Of a stretch of 64,000 bases of DNA, positions 16,544 through 25,592 are shown in pieces (position 1 is the stretch's first letter; each line of letters opens with the position of its first letter). The position numbers and the translations under genes were made by a program. This DNA comes from Ardenticatenaceae bacterium. GTDB lineage: Bacteria; Chloroflexota; Anaerolineae; Promineifilales; Promineifilaceae. Location of the stretch: positions 118,198-182,197 of the forward strand of contig WYBM01000021.1 of assembly GCA_011525915.1 (NCBI GenBank), written 5' to 3'. The notes beneath the pieces are model-generated. The model saw only the letters and a list, made by a program, of their open reading frames with translations, had not been told where the DNA came from and made no database searches.

Positions 16544-17464
16544 TTATGCACTCTGGTACAGGGCTGTGGCCAATGTTTCAATTCTGGCACGCATTGATAA
16601 TTGTGACAGCCATGTGGCCGGAATGCCATCCTCACCGTAAAATGCGCCCGCAATTTGCCCGTAAACAGCGGCGGTTGTGTCGGCATCATCTCCTAAGTTC
16701 GCGGCCATCAGGCATCCTTCGTGGAAGGAATGGCTATGATAAAAAGCCCACAAGGCGGCTTCCAAAGATTTAACAACATACCCACTGCCTATAATGTCTG
16801 GAGGGTGGCGCTCCTTGAATGATCCCATGGCTATTTCGGCGATGTCGCTTACCAAGGGATGGCTTTGCCAATAACCTGGGAGTGGCGTGTAGTAACTTTC
16901 TAATAAGTTTGTTTTGGTTTCGCCACACAAGGCGCCTACTAGAAGTGCGCCTAGATAACGGCAGCCATCTACGGCCGTGACGGCACCGTGTGTGGTACGT
17001 GAGCTTTCGCCTGAACGTGTGATGGCGGTAGAGGGATGTCGGCCATAAAACATGGGTACGGGGGCTAACCGCATAATTGAGCCGTTACCTGCCGCCTGGG
17101 GGTGTGTTGAGCCGGCATAAGGGTTGCCTGTACGCTCGAAGTCAGCCAGAGCCTGGCGTACTGTATTACCAATGTCAAAACAATGTCCTGTGCTGCTCAG
17201 ATACCCTTCCCTAAACCAGCGTACATAACGCATCATCTGGTCTTCCGGGTAAAATCCGTTGCGCTCCACCAGGCTTTCTGCCAGACACAGCGCCATAGAC
17301 GTATCATCTGTCCATTGGCCGGGTTGGAGTTGAAAAGGCCCGCCGCCAACCATGTCGGTAAGGGGGACAAAAGTACCAGGGGTTTTGAATTCCAGGGTTG
17401 TGCCTACGGCATCACCCACGGCTAATCCCAGTAAGCAGCCTTTGTATCGCTTTAACTTATCCAT
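16544..17464 (-). CDS. ADP-ribosylglycohydrolase family protein
   Basis: The 306-residue DraG/ARH-type protein removes ADP-ribose from modified targets or related substrates. It has the opening GCLLGLAVGDAVGTTLEF, the metal motif WTDDTSMALCLAESL (residues about 51-65), AGNGSIMRLAPVPMF, and the C-terminal metal motif NLGDDADTTAAVYGQIAGA. All metal-binding Asp residues expected for the family are present. No partner ADP-ribosyltransferase is nearby. Confidence 0.94.
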   Translation of the reverse strand: MDKLKRYKGCLLGLAVGDAVGTTLEFKTPGTFVPLTDMVGGGPFQLQPGQWTDDTSMALCLAESLVERNGFYPEDQMMRYVRWFREGYLSSTGHCFDIGNTVRQALADFERTGNPYAGSTHPQAAGNGSIMRLAPVPMFYGRHPSTAITRSGESSRTTHGAVTAVDGCRYLGALLVGALCGETKTNLLESYYTPLPGYWQSHPLVSDIAEIAMGSFKERHPPDIIGSGYVVKSLEAALWAFYHSHSFHEGCLMAANLGDDADTTAAVYGQIAGAFYGEDGIPATWLSQLSMRARIETLATALYQSA

Positions 17465-17569
17465 ACCCGTATTGTAAACAGTTTTACAAAGTTTGTGCTT
17501 CTCATCTTGATGAATTGGGCGTGGGGTTCGTCCATACTAAAGATGATTTTATCGATCAGGAGAAGACAT

Positions 17570-17689
17570 ATGGATTGGTTGGCCCTTTTTGCCCTTTTCA
17601 CCGTACTATTAATCACACTGCTGCCTATGCCCCAGGACAAAGATACCCGTGCCGGGCAGCCACCAATTTCTGAAAACCATGTAAAATAG
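17570..17689 (+). CDS. Small single-pass membrane protein, 39 residues
   Basis: ATG 17570 follows AGGAG with seven-base spacing. The product starts MDWLALFALFTVLLITLLP, one membrane helix, followed by a short polar tail. Its stop lies four bases before the ATG of the thioredoxin-like gene, so the two are probably translated together. The role is unknown. The strong ribosome-binding site and tight spacing are the main support. Confidence 0.5.
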   Translation: MDWLALFALFTVLLITLLPMPQDKDTRAGQPPISENHVK

Positions 17690-17693
17690 GGTC

Positions 17694-18803
17694 ATGCTGG
17701 ATGTACAGCTTGATCCGCGCCTGGTGCGCATGCCGCCTTTTGCTGAGGGCGCATGGTTAAATACAAATGGGGCACTATCACGCGAACAGTTACACGGCCG
17801 TGTTTTGCTCATTGATTTTTGGGATTACGCCTGTATCAACTGTTTGCGCACACTGCCCTATCTGGCAGCCTGGCACGGCCGTTATGCCCCCCATGGTCTG
17901 ACAATCATTGGCATTCATTCCCCTGAATTTAAGTTTGGGCAAAACCGGGCACACCTGGAAACGGCCGTGGCCCGCTATCAGATCCAATACCCCCTCTTAG
18001 TAGATAATCGTTACGAAAACTGGTCAAACTACGCTAACAAAGCCTGGCCTACCAAATACCTGGTTGATGGCGGGGGATACCTACGCTTAAAACGCCAGGG
18101 GGAAGGTTATTATCAGGAAATAGAACGCGCGATACAGATTTTATTGCGCCAGATTAACCCAGATTTGCCACTGCCGATGCTGCTGCCGCCTCTGCGAGAG
18201 GAAGATGCCCCAGGTGCCGTTTGTTACCGGCCCACGCCAGAATTATATGCGGGCTATCAGGGGGGTGGGTTGTTTGGCGGGGCGCTGGGCAACCCGGAAG
18301 GTTACTTTCCACAAAACCCTGTTTTCTATGAATTGCCCAAACGCCCGGAACGTCAGGAGGGCCAATTTTATGTGGCCGGGGCCTGGCGGGCCTGGCCAGA
18401 GGCGCTGGCGTTTGCCGGTAATTCCGGTGGCCGGGTTGTGTTGCCCTATGCTGCTGCCTCTGTCAATGCGGTGCTGGCGCCTTCGGCCGATGAAGTAGAA
18501 TTGGCACTGCACCTGCGACCAACAGCAGCGGAAGCGGTGGTGGAAATCAGGCAAGACGGCCGTTATCTTTCACAACTTCATGCTGGTGATGATGTGCTCT
18601 TTACTGAGACGGGCGTCAGCTATGTGCTTGTTGACCAGCCGCGTATGTACCAATTGGTAGAAAACCCGGTTTATGAAAGGCATGAGCTGGAACTGACGTT
18701 CCGGGCCATGGGGATGGCTCTTTTTGCGTTTACGTTCACCGGGTGTGTGGCGGCTTCAACCTCGGCAGCTGATGCTGGCCCGCCTACGCTAATTACCCCC
18801 TAA
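17694..18803 (+). CDS. Thioredoxin-like (TlpA/DipZ C-terminal type) protein
   Basis: The 369-residue protein has a thioredoxin fold in residues about 15-150 with the active site DYACINCLRTLPYL (Cys47, Cys50). IIGIHSPEFKFG and AWPTKYLVDGGGYL (cis-Pro) follow. Residues about 170-350 form a beta-rich domain of the kind found after the thioredoxin domain in DipZ-like proteins (GNSGGRVVLPYAAASVNAVL, EIRQDGRYL). No signal peptide is evident, so the side of the membrane is uncertain. It may be held there by the small ORF upstream. Confidence 0.86.
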   Translation: MLDVQLDPRLVRMPPFAEGAWLNTNGALSREQLHGRVLLIDFWDYACINCLRTLPYLAAWHGRYAPHGLTIIGIHSPEFKFGQNRAHLETAVARYQIQYPLLVDNRYENWSNYANKAWPTKYLVDGGGYLRLKRQGEGYYQEIERAIQILLRQINPDLPLPMLLPPLREEDAPGAVCYRPTPELYAGYQGGGLFGGALGNPEGYFPQNPVFYELPKRPERQEGQFYVAGAWRAWPEALAFAGNSGGRVVLPYAAASVNAVLAPSADEVELALHLRPTAAEAVVEIRQDGRYLSQLHAGDDVLFTETGVSYVLVDQPRMYQLVENPVYERHELELTFRAMGMALFAFTFTGCVAASTSAADAGPPTLITP

Positions 18804-18830
18804 AACCATCCATATAGTCCATAGGGACTG

Positions 18831-18860
18831 TTGACAGCCCCTTTCTCACATTGGTACTCT
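18831..18860 (+). promoter_or_regulatory. Promoter of Flp pilin gene
   Basis: TTGACA (18831-18836) is followed after 18 bp by TACTCT (18855-18860). Transcription would begin near 18868, giving a leader of about 58 nt before the pilin ATG. Confidence 0.5.
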
Positions 18861-18925
18861 TGTACTGAGTGACTATTTATCAGGATGGCATTCCATCATT
18901 GTCTTGTATTTCCAGAGAGGTAATC

Positions 18926-19075
18926 ATGTTATTCATTCAAGAAGGACAGGAAGGCCAGGGGCTGATGGAATACGCATTGGTGTTGGTGTTTGTGGCCGTT
19001 GTGATCATTGCCATATTAACAATTTTAGGGCCGCAGATTGGCAATATGTACAGCCGGATCACGGTGGCTTTCTAA
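18926..19075 (+). CDS. Flp/Fap-type pilin
   Basis: The 49-residue prepilin has a short leader ending at Gly10, then QGLMEYALVLVFVAVVIIAIL. Glu and Tyr stand at positions 5 and 6 after the presumed cleavage site, as in Flp pilins, followed by the hydrophobic core and LGPQIGNMYSRI. AGAGG five bases upstream selects ATG 18926 over an earlier frame start. No Tad secretion genes are in the window; such lone flp genes are common. A terminator follows. Confidence 0.88.
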   Translation: MLFIQEGQEGQGLMEYALVLVFVAVVIIAILTILGPQIGNMYSRITVAF

Positions 19076-19111
19076 GAACCACACCTTTTAAGTAATCATC
19101 CTTTTGGCCGG

Positions 19112-19140
19112 CGCCTCGCATCTGCGGGGCGTTTTTCTTT
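19112..19140 (+). terminator. Rho-independent terminator after flp
   Basis: CGCCTCGCA (19112-19120) pairs with TGCGGGGCG (19123-19131) with one wobble, followed by TTTTTCTTT. Confidence 0.8.
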
Positions 19141-19160
19141 TGTGTTATAATCGCTGTCTG

Positions 19161-19277
19161 TTAGGTAAACCGCACAAAGTTTTCGCAAAGCTGGCGCACC
19201 GGCTTTGTGCGGTTTCCTCGAGGAATCGGCAACGCCTAAGCGATCTTAATTTTGAAATATTGTTGCCGATTACCTAA
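19161..19277. repeat. Two-hairpin palindromic element, copy 1
   Basis: This 117-bp element has ends TTAGGTAA and TTACCTAA. Inside are two hairpins: AAACCGCACAAAG with CTTTGTGCGGTTT, and AATCGGCAAC with GTTGCCGATT. They are joined by the palindrome CCTCGAGG. Other copies lie at 25351-25468 and 25593-25709, both inverted relative to this one, with a fragment at 22698-22715. Confidence 0.85.
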
Positions 19278-19308
19278 CTGATGTCTTGACGGGTTTGGAG
19301 AGCAGACA

Positions 19309-19878
19309 ATGACTATACCTTCTTTTGAAACCATCCTCTCTTATTTAACGATAGTTGTGGCCATTGGTGGGGCCATGCTGGCGGCATTGTGGATCAGCCT
19401 GGTCATATGGGCGTTTCGGGATATGCGCGCACGTTCGCGTGATCCGTTTGCCCAGGTTTTGGCGGCGGCGGCGGTGGCCGTGCTGCCGGCCGTGGGCATT
19501 GTGATCTATTTGATCTTGCGGCCACGTGAAACGTTGGCCGAGGCGTATGAGCGGGCTTTAGAAGAGGAGGCATTGCTGCAAGAAATTGAGGAACGGCCGC
19601 GCTGCCCTGGTTGTTCACGCACTCTGGAATCAAAGTGGCTGCTTTGCCCCCACTGCCACACCCGTCTTAAAAAGGCCTGTCCAGATTGTCATTCGCTTTT
19701 GGAATTGCAATGGAACATTTGCCCATTCTGTGGTAACCACCATATTGACCCTTATCAGAGTGGGGTACAGTCCACGGCCGTGGCCACAGCCTCACCTGGT
19801 AAACCATACAGGACCAACGATGACGGTTATGAAACGCCTGAAGTTATGCCAGTGGTAAGCAGCCGGGATAATGCCTGA
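19309..19878 (+). CDS. Membrane protein with double zinc ribbon
   Basis: The 189-residue protein has two membrane helices: about 10-35 and 48-68, the latter ending in ILRPRETLAEAYERALEEEALL. They resemble the phospholipase-D N-terminal-like membrane module. Two zinc-ribbon knuckle pairs follow: CPGC with CPHC, and CPDC with CPFC (residues about 99-145). The tail is disordered. GGAGAG precedes ATG by six bases. A sensor or scaffold role is possible; function is not known. Confidence 0.8.
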   Translation: MTIPSFETILSYLTIVVAIGGAMLAALWISLVIWAFRDMRARSRDPFAQVLAAAAVAVLPAVGIVIYLILRPRETLAEAYERALEEEALLQEIEERPRCPGCSRTLESKWLLCPHCHTRLKKACPDCHSLLELQWNICPFCGNHHIDPYQSGVQSTAVATASPGKPYRTNDDGYETPEVMPVVSSRDNA

Positions 19879-19898
19879 CGGCCGTGCCCCGCAGCCAT

Positions 19899-19939
19899 AA
19901 AAAAACAACCTGTATCCCAGGGATACAGGTTGTTTTTTT
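19899..19939. terminator. Bidirectional rho-independent terminator
   Basis: ACAACCTGTATCCC pairs with GGGATACAGGTTGT, preceded by an A-run and followed by TTTTTTT. It can therefore stop transcription from both the zinc-ribbon gene and the convergent DUF5684 gene. Confidence 0.9.
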
Positions 19940-19993
19940 GTCTAAAATCGAAAAGGTAACTATGGGCCATGCTAACTGAAGTTACCAAAGAAG

Positions 19994-20416
19994 TTATTGT
20001 TTTGCGGCCGGTCCCACGTATTGGGCATCGCTGAAACCCAATATCAAGTAGCCGATCGGGGCAAATAACCAGAGCAAGAGGACGCCATAAAGCGTATCTT
20101 TGCCAAAGGATTTTGCCATATCTATGCCTAAGATAAGGGGCATGACAATGTTCAAAAAGGGAACAAAAAAGAGAAGCAGCCACCATGTTTCCCTGCCAAC
20201 TATCTGTAGCATGACATAGAGATTGTAAATGGGAATGATCGCCGCCCACCCCGGCTGGCCAGCCTTGACGAAAGTTTTCCACATGCCAGCAATCACTAAT
20301 ACCACCACTACAAGCCAACAAATACTGGCAGCGCCGCCAAAAAGTGCGCCAAAAAGACCTCCGCCTTCGTCTTCAAACTGAAACAAGATGTTTGCAATCA
20401 TTGGTAAATAGGTCAT
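19994..20416 (-). CDS. DUF5684-type small membrane protein
   Basis: The 140-residue protein has about four membrane helices and the family core GMWKTFVKAGQPGWAAIIPIYNLYVMLQIVGRETWWLLLFFVPFLN. The function is unknown. AGGAG lies nine bases before ATG 20416. It is read toward the bidirectional terminator. Confidence 0.8.
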   Translation of the reverse strand: MTYLPMIANILFQFEDEGGGLFGALFGGAASICWLVVVVLVIAGMWKTFVKAGQPGWAAIIPIYNLYVMLQIVGRETWWLLLFFVPFLNIVMPLILGIDMAKSFGKDTLYGVLLLWLFAPIGYLILGFSDAQYVGPAAKQ

Positions 20417-20554
20417 GGGTTTCTCTCCTGTATTTTTAGCATGGCTGTGAATAGTTACGCTTACTTACAGTCGCCAATCTTAACATGAAACGGGGCAGAA
20501 TTGAAGCATCTAACAGATCTTAGTGCTCGTTTACCATGAACTTGGTGTTTTGAC

Positions 20555-20605
20555 GTGATCACTGGACACTGATTACTGAACACCGATTACTGAACAGTGA
20601 TCACC
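20555..20605. repeat. CAGT/ACTG-type repeat upstream of acs
   Basis: GTGATCACTGGACACTG, ATTACTGAACACCG and ATTACTGAACAGTGATCACC make an imperfect inverted repeat with GTGATCAC at each end. The rest of the 307-bp gap between the DUF5684 gene and acs holds no gene or clear promoter. Confidence 0.6.
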
Positions 20606-20723
20606 TGGCTGCAGCGGTGGTAACATGATGAAATTTTACGTTTCGGCCGTTTGCCAATATACTTTGGCTATCATCCGTTGGACATCCATTTATCAATCCG
20701 CATTATGAAGAAGGAGGCTCACT

Positions 20724-22634
20724 ATGGCTGATAAAAAGAGTATGGTAGGGGATGTTTACTACCCGGCGCCAGAAGTTGTCACGCGGGCGCACATTCCCAA
20801 CTATGAAAAGGTTCATGCTGAAGCCGTGGCTGACTTGCCGGGGTTTTGGGGCAAAATTGCCGCTGAAAATTACGAATGGTATAAGCCCTGGGAAACAGTT
20901 TTAGATGACAGTAACGCCCCGTTTTACAAGTGGTTTGTAGGCGCCAAGGTCAATATCGTACACAACGCACTGGACCGGCATATGCGCACAGCCACCCGTA
21001 ATAAAGCCGCCCTCATTTTTGAAGGCGAACCGGGAGATGTGCGTGTATACACGTATCAGCAAATGCACCATGAGGTGTCTAAATTTGCCAGCGTGCTGCG
21101 CTCTATGGGTGTGGGCAAGGGGGACCGGGTCACTATCTACATGGGGCGTATTCCTGAATTGATGATTGCCATGCTGGCTTGCGCCAAAATTGGCGCTATG
21201 CACTCTGTGGTGTATGGTGGTTTTTCTACGGAAGCGCTTTTGGGCCGCATTGATGACAGCAAGTCCAAGCTGCTGATTACATGTGACGGCTCATGGCTGC
21301 GCGGCAAGATCGTCGAATTAAAGCAGATCGCCAATGAAGCGGTAGATCGTGCCGGGACCATTCAGTCGGTGATTTGTGTGAAACGTACCGGACAAGAAGT
21401 AGAAATGGTGCCGGGCCGGGATTATTGGTACCATGACTTGATGACGTTGCCCATCGCGGATCCCAAGGCGACGACAGAAGTGATGGATGCGGAAGACCCC
21501 TTGTTTATTCTGTACACATCGGGCACAACAGGGAAGCCAAAGGCTATTTTACACACGCATGGGGGGTACATGGTGTGGATCAGCACAACGCTGAAATGGG
21601 TGTTTGATGTTAAACCGGAGGATGTCTGGTGGTGTGCCGCTGATCCCGGCTGGATTACGGGTCATAGTTACATTGTCTACGCCCCCTTAATTTTAGGGGC
21701 GACCAGCTTTATGTATGAGGGTGCGCCTACCTACCCATACCCGGATCGCTGGTGGTCTTTGGTCGCCAAATACGGTGTTTCTATTTTATATACGGCACCT
21801 ACAGCCATTCGTGGCCTGATGCGTTTTGGTGAAAGCTGGCCAAACAAACATGATCTGTCTAGCTTACGGTTGTTGGGCACGGTAGGCGAACCAATTAACC
21901 CGGAAGCATGGAAATGGTATCACCGGGTTATTGGTAAGGAACGATGCCCGATTATGGATACCTGGTGGCAAACGGAAACAGGCGGGTATATGATTACGCC
22001 GCTGCCGAGTGTGCCGTTGAAGCCTGGGTCGGCCACACGGCCGTTTCCGGGCGTGCTGGTAGACGTGGTCGATGAAGAAGGTGAGCCGGTGGCTACCAAT
22101 GAAGAGGGCTACCTGGTTGTTCAATCTCCCTGGCCGGGCATGCTGCGCACCATTTACCAGGACCCAGACCGGTTTGTGCAGCAATATTGGAGCCGTTTTG
22201 CCGAACAGGGTTGGTACCTGCCCGGTGACAGCGCCAAAAAGGATGAAGATGGTTATATCTGGGTGATCGGTCGTATTGATGATGTCATCAAGGTATCAGG
22301 TTATCGTCTGGGTACGGCCGAAATAGAAAGCGCGTTGGTCAGCCACCCGACGGTAGCCGAAGCGGCCGTTATTGGCGTGCCAGACCCCAATGAAGTTAAG
22401 GGCAACGTGATCAAGGCCTATTGCATCTTGCGCCAGGGGTATGAAGGCAGTGAAAAACTTTCTCATGAACTGCGCGACCACGTTGGCCACGAAATGGGGC
22501 CCATTGCCAAACCAGCGACGGTCGAATTTGTAGCCTCGCTGCCCAAGACACGCTCCGGAAAGATTATGCGTCGTGTCCTTAAAGCCCGCGTGATGGGCCA
22601 GGATGAAGGTGACCTTTCGACCTTAGATGGTTAA
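20724..22634 (+). CDS. acs: Acetyl-CoA synthetase
   Basis: Acs activates acetate through acetyl-AMP to acetyl-CoA. The 636-residue length is typical. Motifs: GDRVTIYMGRIPELMIAMLACAKIGA, the P-loop ILYTSGTTGKPKAILHTHGGY, WWCAADPGWITGHSYI, MDTWWQTETGGY, and RIDDVIKVSGYRLGTAEIE. The C-terminal PKTRSGKIMRR carries the Lys usually controlled by acetylation. AAGGAGG lies seven bases before ATG. It is a single-gene unit closed by a strong terminator. Confidence 0.97.
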   Translation: MADKKSMVGDVYYPAPEVVTRAHIPNYEKVHAEAVADLPGFWGKIAAENYEWYKPWETVLDDSNAPFYKWFVGAKVNIVHNALDRHMRTATRNKAALIFEGEPGDVRVYTYQQMHHEVSKFASVLRSMGVGKGDRVTIYMGRIPELMIAMLACAKIGAMHSVVYGGFSTEALLGRIDDSKSKLLITCDGSWLRGKIVELKQIANEAVDRAGTIQSVICVKRTGQEVEMVPGRDYWYHDLMTLPIADPKATTEVMDAEDPLFILYTSGTTGKPKAILHTHGGYMVWISTTLKWVFDVKPEDVWWCAADPGWITGHSYIVYAPLILGATSFMYEGAPTYPYPDRWWSLVAKYGVSILYTAPTAIRGLMRFGESWPNKHDLSSLRLLGTVGEPINPEAWKWYHRVIGKERCPIMDTWWQTETGGYMITPLPSVPLKPGSATRPFPGVLVDVVDEEGEPVATNEEGYLVVQSPWPGMLRTIYQDPDRFVQQYWSRFAEQGWYLPGDSAKKDEDGYIWVIGRIDDVIKVSGYRLGTAEIESALVSHPTVAEAAVIGVPDPNEVKGNVIKAYCILRQGYEGSEKLSHELRDHVGHEMGPIAKPATVEFVASLPKTRSGKIMRRVLKARVMGQDEGDLSTLDG

Positions 22635-22652
22635 TATGGCCGGTTGCTAACA

Positions 22653-22689
22653 AAAAAGGCTGGATGGGGTGGAACCATCCAGCCTTTTT
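22653..22689. terminator. Rho-independent terminator between acs and TRAP genes
   Basis: AAAAAGGCTGGATGG pairs with CCATCCAGCCTTTTT around a 7-nt loop. The A and T tracts make it bidirectional for the convergent acs and TRAP permease genes. Confidence 0.9.
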
Positions 22690-22697
22690 GTTTGTAT

Positions 22698-22715
22698 TGT
22701 TGCCGATTACCTGAC
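22698..22715. repeat. Fragment of the two-hairpin element
   Basis: TTGTTGCCGATTACCTGA matches the terminal arm of the 19161-19277 element, with the last A of CCTAA-type ends changed. The rest of the element is missing. It abuts the TRAP large permease gene end. Confidence 0.6.
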
Positions 22716-22723
22716 ATGCGTGT

Positions 22724-24064
22724 TTACTTATCCGCCAGGTTCACCAGCCACAAAACCGTAGAGGGAACCAACATGACAATGATCAGGCCTATCGCTTGCA
22801 TCCCCATAAAGGGAATGGCCCCTTTGTGGATGTCTAGGGTGGGCACCTCTGGGGGGGCCACACTTTGCAGGTAAAACAAGGAGAAGCCCACAGGCGGTGA
22901 AATAAAAGCCATGTTTAAGTTGATGGCCACCATCACGGTAAACCACACCAGGTCAACATCAAGGGCAATGGCTGCCGGAATAAAAATGGGTAAGGCAATA
23001 AAGCTGATCTCCAGAAACTCTAGATTAATGCCCAGTAGAAAAATAGCAATATTGGCCACGATGATAAAACCCCAATAACCGCCTGGTAAATCTGTCAGCA
23101 ATTGGGTGGCGAATTGCTGCCCGCCCAGGTTGTCAAATACGACGCTGAATAAGGAAGAGCAGAAGAGAATCATCAATACCAATGTGGTGATATTTGCGGT
23201 AGACCGCGCCGCCTGCTTGACGATAGACCAGGTAAAGTTGTGGTTGAGAAAAGCCAGCACACAGGCGCCAAAGGCCCCGACTGCGCCCGATTCAGTAGGG
23301 GTCGCCGTGCCCGTGAAGATGCTGCCTAAGACGGCAAATATGAGGACCAAGGGGGGCACAACCGATATCATAGAGCGGCGGATAAGGGCTCTGCCCTTTA
23401 GGGTGCGGGCTTCCTCTGGCAAGGCAGGTGCATGGTGAGGACGAATGATGGCGACAAAAACGACGTAGAGCGCATAAAGTCCGGCCAGCAGCAAACCGGG
23501 AATTAGGGCGCCCAGAAAAAGGTCGCCGACAGAAACGCCCACTTGTTGGCTGAGGACAACCAGCACCAGACTGGGTGGAATGAGTTGGGCCAACGTGCCT
23601 GAAGCGGTGATAACGCCAGTGGATAGTCGGTTATCATAGCCGTACTTGACCATGATGGGCAGCGCCAGCAGCCCCATGACAATAACGGTAGCGGCGACGA
23701 CGCCGGTAGCCGCCGCCAACAGGGTACCCACAAAAACGACAGCCAGCGCCAGCCCGCCACGCACGGGCCCCATGAGCAGCCCTATGGTTTCTAGAAGCTG
23801 TTCAGCCAGGCCAGATTTTTCAAAAATGGCCCCCATAAACACAAAAAATGGTATGGCTAATAGCGTGAAGTCTGACATGGCGCCAAACCAACGATTGGGC
23901 AGCAGCCTTAAAATATTCAAGTCAAATGCGTCTAGTGCCAGGCCAATGGCACCAAAAACAATGGCCGTCCCGGCAAAGGAAAATGCCACGGGGTAGCCGC
24001 TTAAAATCAAAAAGAGGAATAGCACAAACATGACGATGGCTACCCATTCAAATCCCGATCCCAT
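22724..24064 (-). CDS. TRAP transporter large permease (DctM family)
   Basis: The 446-residue protein has about twelve membrane helices and DctM landmarks: LTL-type entry ...[57 protein letters not shown], and [32 protein letters not shown] and [18 protein letters not shown] follow. It resembles the mannitol/chloroaromatic TRAP branch. AAGGAG lies eight bases before ATG 24064. It pairs with the small permease upstream. The stretch lacks any ACGGCCGT. Confidence 0.93.
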   Translation of the reverse strand: MGSGFEWVAIVMFVLFLFLILSGYPVAFSFAGTAIVFGAIGLALDAFDLNILRLLPNRWFGAMSDFTLLAIPFFVFMGAIFEKSGLAEQLLETIGLLMGPVRGGLALAVVFVGTLLAAATGVVAATVIVMGLLALPIMVKYGYDNRLSTGVITASGTLAQLIPPSLVLVVLSQQVGVSVGDLFLGALIPGLLLAGLYALYVVFVAIIRPHHAPALPEEARTLKGRALIRRSMISVVPPLVLIFAVLGSIFTGTATPTESGAVGAFGACVLAFLNHNFTWSIVKQAARSTANITTLVLMILFCSSLFSVVFDNLGGQQFATQLLTDLPGGYWGFIIVANIAIFLLGINLEFLEISFIALPIFIPAAIALDVDLVWFTVMVAINLNMAFISPPVGFSLFYLQSVAPPEVPTLDIHKGAIPFMGMQAIGLIIVMLVPSTVLWLVNLADK

Positions 24065-24120
24065 ATTTTTTCTCCTTTGAATGGTTGGGGGTGTTTTGAG
24101 GGAACAAGACAGGGCATCTC

Positions 24121-24720
24121 CTATTCAATGCGTAGGGGAACTTCAGGGACCTCTGTTGTCTTGGGCTTTAATTCCTCTATGTCACGTAAGGTGGCCCATA
24201 GGCGAATCAACTCAACGATGCCTTGTAAGAGCAGCATCAAGAAGCCGACCAGGATCATCGTTTTGATAGGCGCACGGGGCAGCCCGCTGGGGTCAGGTGA
24301 AACTTCCCATGAGCCCCATGAGCCGTCAAATCGCCTTCCCCATGAAAGCATGACCGGGTTGTAGGTGACAAACAAGCCTAAAAGGCAAAAGGGGATGAGC
24401 GCTACGAGATGGCCTACAAAATCTATGAGAGCTTTGCGTTTGGGGTCAAGCTGAGCATACCAGAAGTCCACACGCACGTTAATATTGTGTTTGAGAATAT
24501 AAGCAAAGCCAAGGATGAAGATGAGGGAGTATAGATACCATTGTATTTCGATGATGGCGTTAGAAGTAAGGCGTATGCCAATGAATTGGCCGACGTAACG
24601 TAAGACGACGTTGGCAAAGCCAATGAGCACAGTGGGAATGACCAGGTACATGGATATGGTTCCCAGGCCCTCGGTCAGTTTTTCAACGGTATTCATGTAT
24701 ATCACGAGGATGCGGTTCAC
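24121..24720 (-). CDS. TRAP transporter small permease (DctQ family)
   Basis: The 199-residue protein has four membrane helices and the DctQ feature [32 protein letters not shown]. The start is GTG 24720 with GAGGAG seven bases upstream. It lies 56 bp before the large permease. The periplasmic substrate-binding protein (DctP) that TRAP systems need is not found in this window. Confidence 0.9.
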   Translation of the reverse strand: MNRILVIYMNTVEKLTEGLGTISMYLVIPTVLIGFANVVLRYVGQFIGIRLTSNAIIEIQWYLYSLIFILGFAYILKHNINVRVDFWYAQLDPKRKALIDFVGHLVALIPFCLLGLFVTYNPVMLSWGRRFDGSWGSWEVSPDPSGLPRAPIKTMILVGFLMLLLQGIVELIRLWATLRDIEELKPKTTEVPEVPLRIE

Positions 24721-24814
24721 AAGACTCTCCTCATAAAGGTGAAGTAAAATGGGTCCACCAACGGCCGTAAACTACCCGCATAAGCATACTTTATGTTAGC
24801 TGATCAGGCAATGT

Positions 24815-25261
24815 TCACTCGTCAGGGGGGCGAATGAGTAGCACGGGCACCATGGCTCTGCTGATAACTTTTTCAGCTACATTACCAAACATGAGCCGTT
24901 TGATGCCGGTGAACCCGTGGGTACTCATGATGAGGGTGTCTGCACCTTCAGAGGTGACGGCCTCCAGGATTTTCCGGTGAACGGGTTCGCCTTGCAGGAT
25001 AACGGCCGTAACCTGAAACCCTTCTTGCCGTAAGGCTTCTTCTTTTTGACGCAGGTAGTTGGTGGTATCTATTATTTCCATCTGGCGAGAGACCGCTTCT
25101 GCCCCGGGCATTTCGGCCCGCATTTCCCCTTCCCAATCGGCCGGCAGCACATGTACCAGGGTTATCTGGCTGTGGTAGTGTTGTGCCAAAGATTGGGCAT
25201 AAGCCAGGGCTTGTTCACCAAATTTTGAGCCATCAAGTGGCACCAGCAAATGTTGGAACAT
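24815..25261 (-). CDS. Universal stress protein (UspA family)
   Basis: This 148-residue single Usp domain has the opening LLVPLDGSKFGEQALAYA and the ATP-binding ending STHGFTGIKRLMFGNVAEKVI (G-x2-G ... GN). Usp genes often accompany TRAP transporters, as TeaD does with TeaABC; here the gene lies 94 bp before the small permease in the same direction. It may modulate the transporter. Confidence 0.93.
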   Translation of the reverse strand: MFQHLLVPLDGSKFGEQALAYAQSLAQHYHSQITLVHVLPADWEGEMRAEMPGAEAVSRQMEIIDTTNYLRQKEEALRQEGFQVTAVILQGEPVHRKILEAVTSEGADTLIMSTHGFTGIKRLMFGNVAEKVISRAMVPVLLIRPPDE

Positions 25262-25307
25262 GCAGGTCGTTTCTCCTCTTTACTTTGATCGACAACCTAA
25301 TAGCCGT

Positions 25308-25350
25308 CATCAGAAGTCAGCAACCAGTTTTCAGTGGACATTTACTGGTG
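25308..25350. repeat. CAGT-type tract
   Basis: CATCAGAAGTCAG, CAACCAGTTTTCAGTGGA and TTTACTGGTG words directly precede a two-hairpin element. A similar tract follows that element at 25474-25508. The whole 444-bp gap between the Usp and Tat-lipoprotein genes consists of repeats. Confidence 0.5.
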
Positions 25351-25468
25351 TTAGGTAATCGGCAACAACAATTCAAAATTAAGATCGCTTTAAGTGTTGC
25401 CAATTCCTCGAGGAAACCGCACAGAACTGTAACGCCGGATTTGCGAAAACTTTGTGCAGTTTACCTAA
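25351..25468. repeat. Two-hairpin palindromic element, copy 2 (inverted)
   Basis: TTAGGTAATCGGCAAC ... GTTGCCAATTCCTCGAGG ... AAACCGCACA ... TGTGCAGTTTACCTAA. It is the same design as the 19161 copy in reverse orientation, with the central CCTCGAGG intact and a few stem mismatches. Confidence 0.82.
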
Positions 25469-25550
25469 GCCCTACTGATAATTGTATGTTGACTACTGAA
25501 AACTGATACTAATGTTACGCCAGCAGGTGGGGAAGTGTCAAACTTTGTTC

Positions 25551-25586
25551 GAGGTGACGGTCACTTCCGAAAGCGACTGTCACCTC
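25551..25586. repeat. Hairpin between element copies
   Basis: GAGGTGACGGTC pairs with GACTGTCACCTC (one mismatch) around ACTTCCGAAAGC. It resembles the hairpin at 5189 in style and is probably REP-like. Confidence 0.5.
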
Positions 25587-25592
25587 TGGGGA

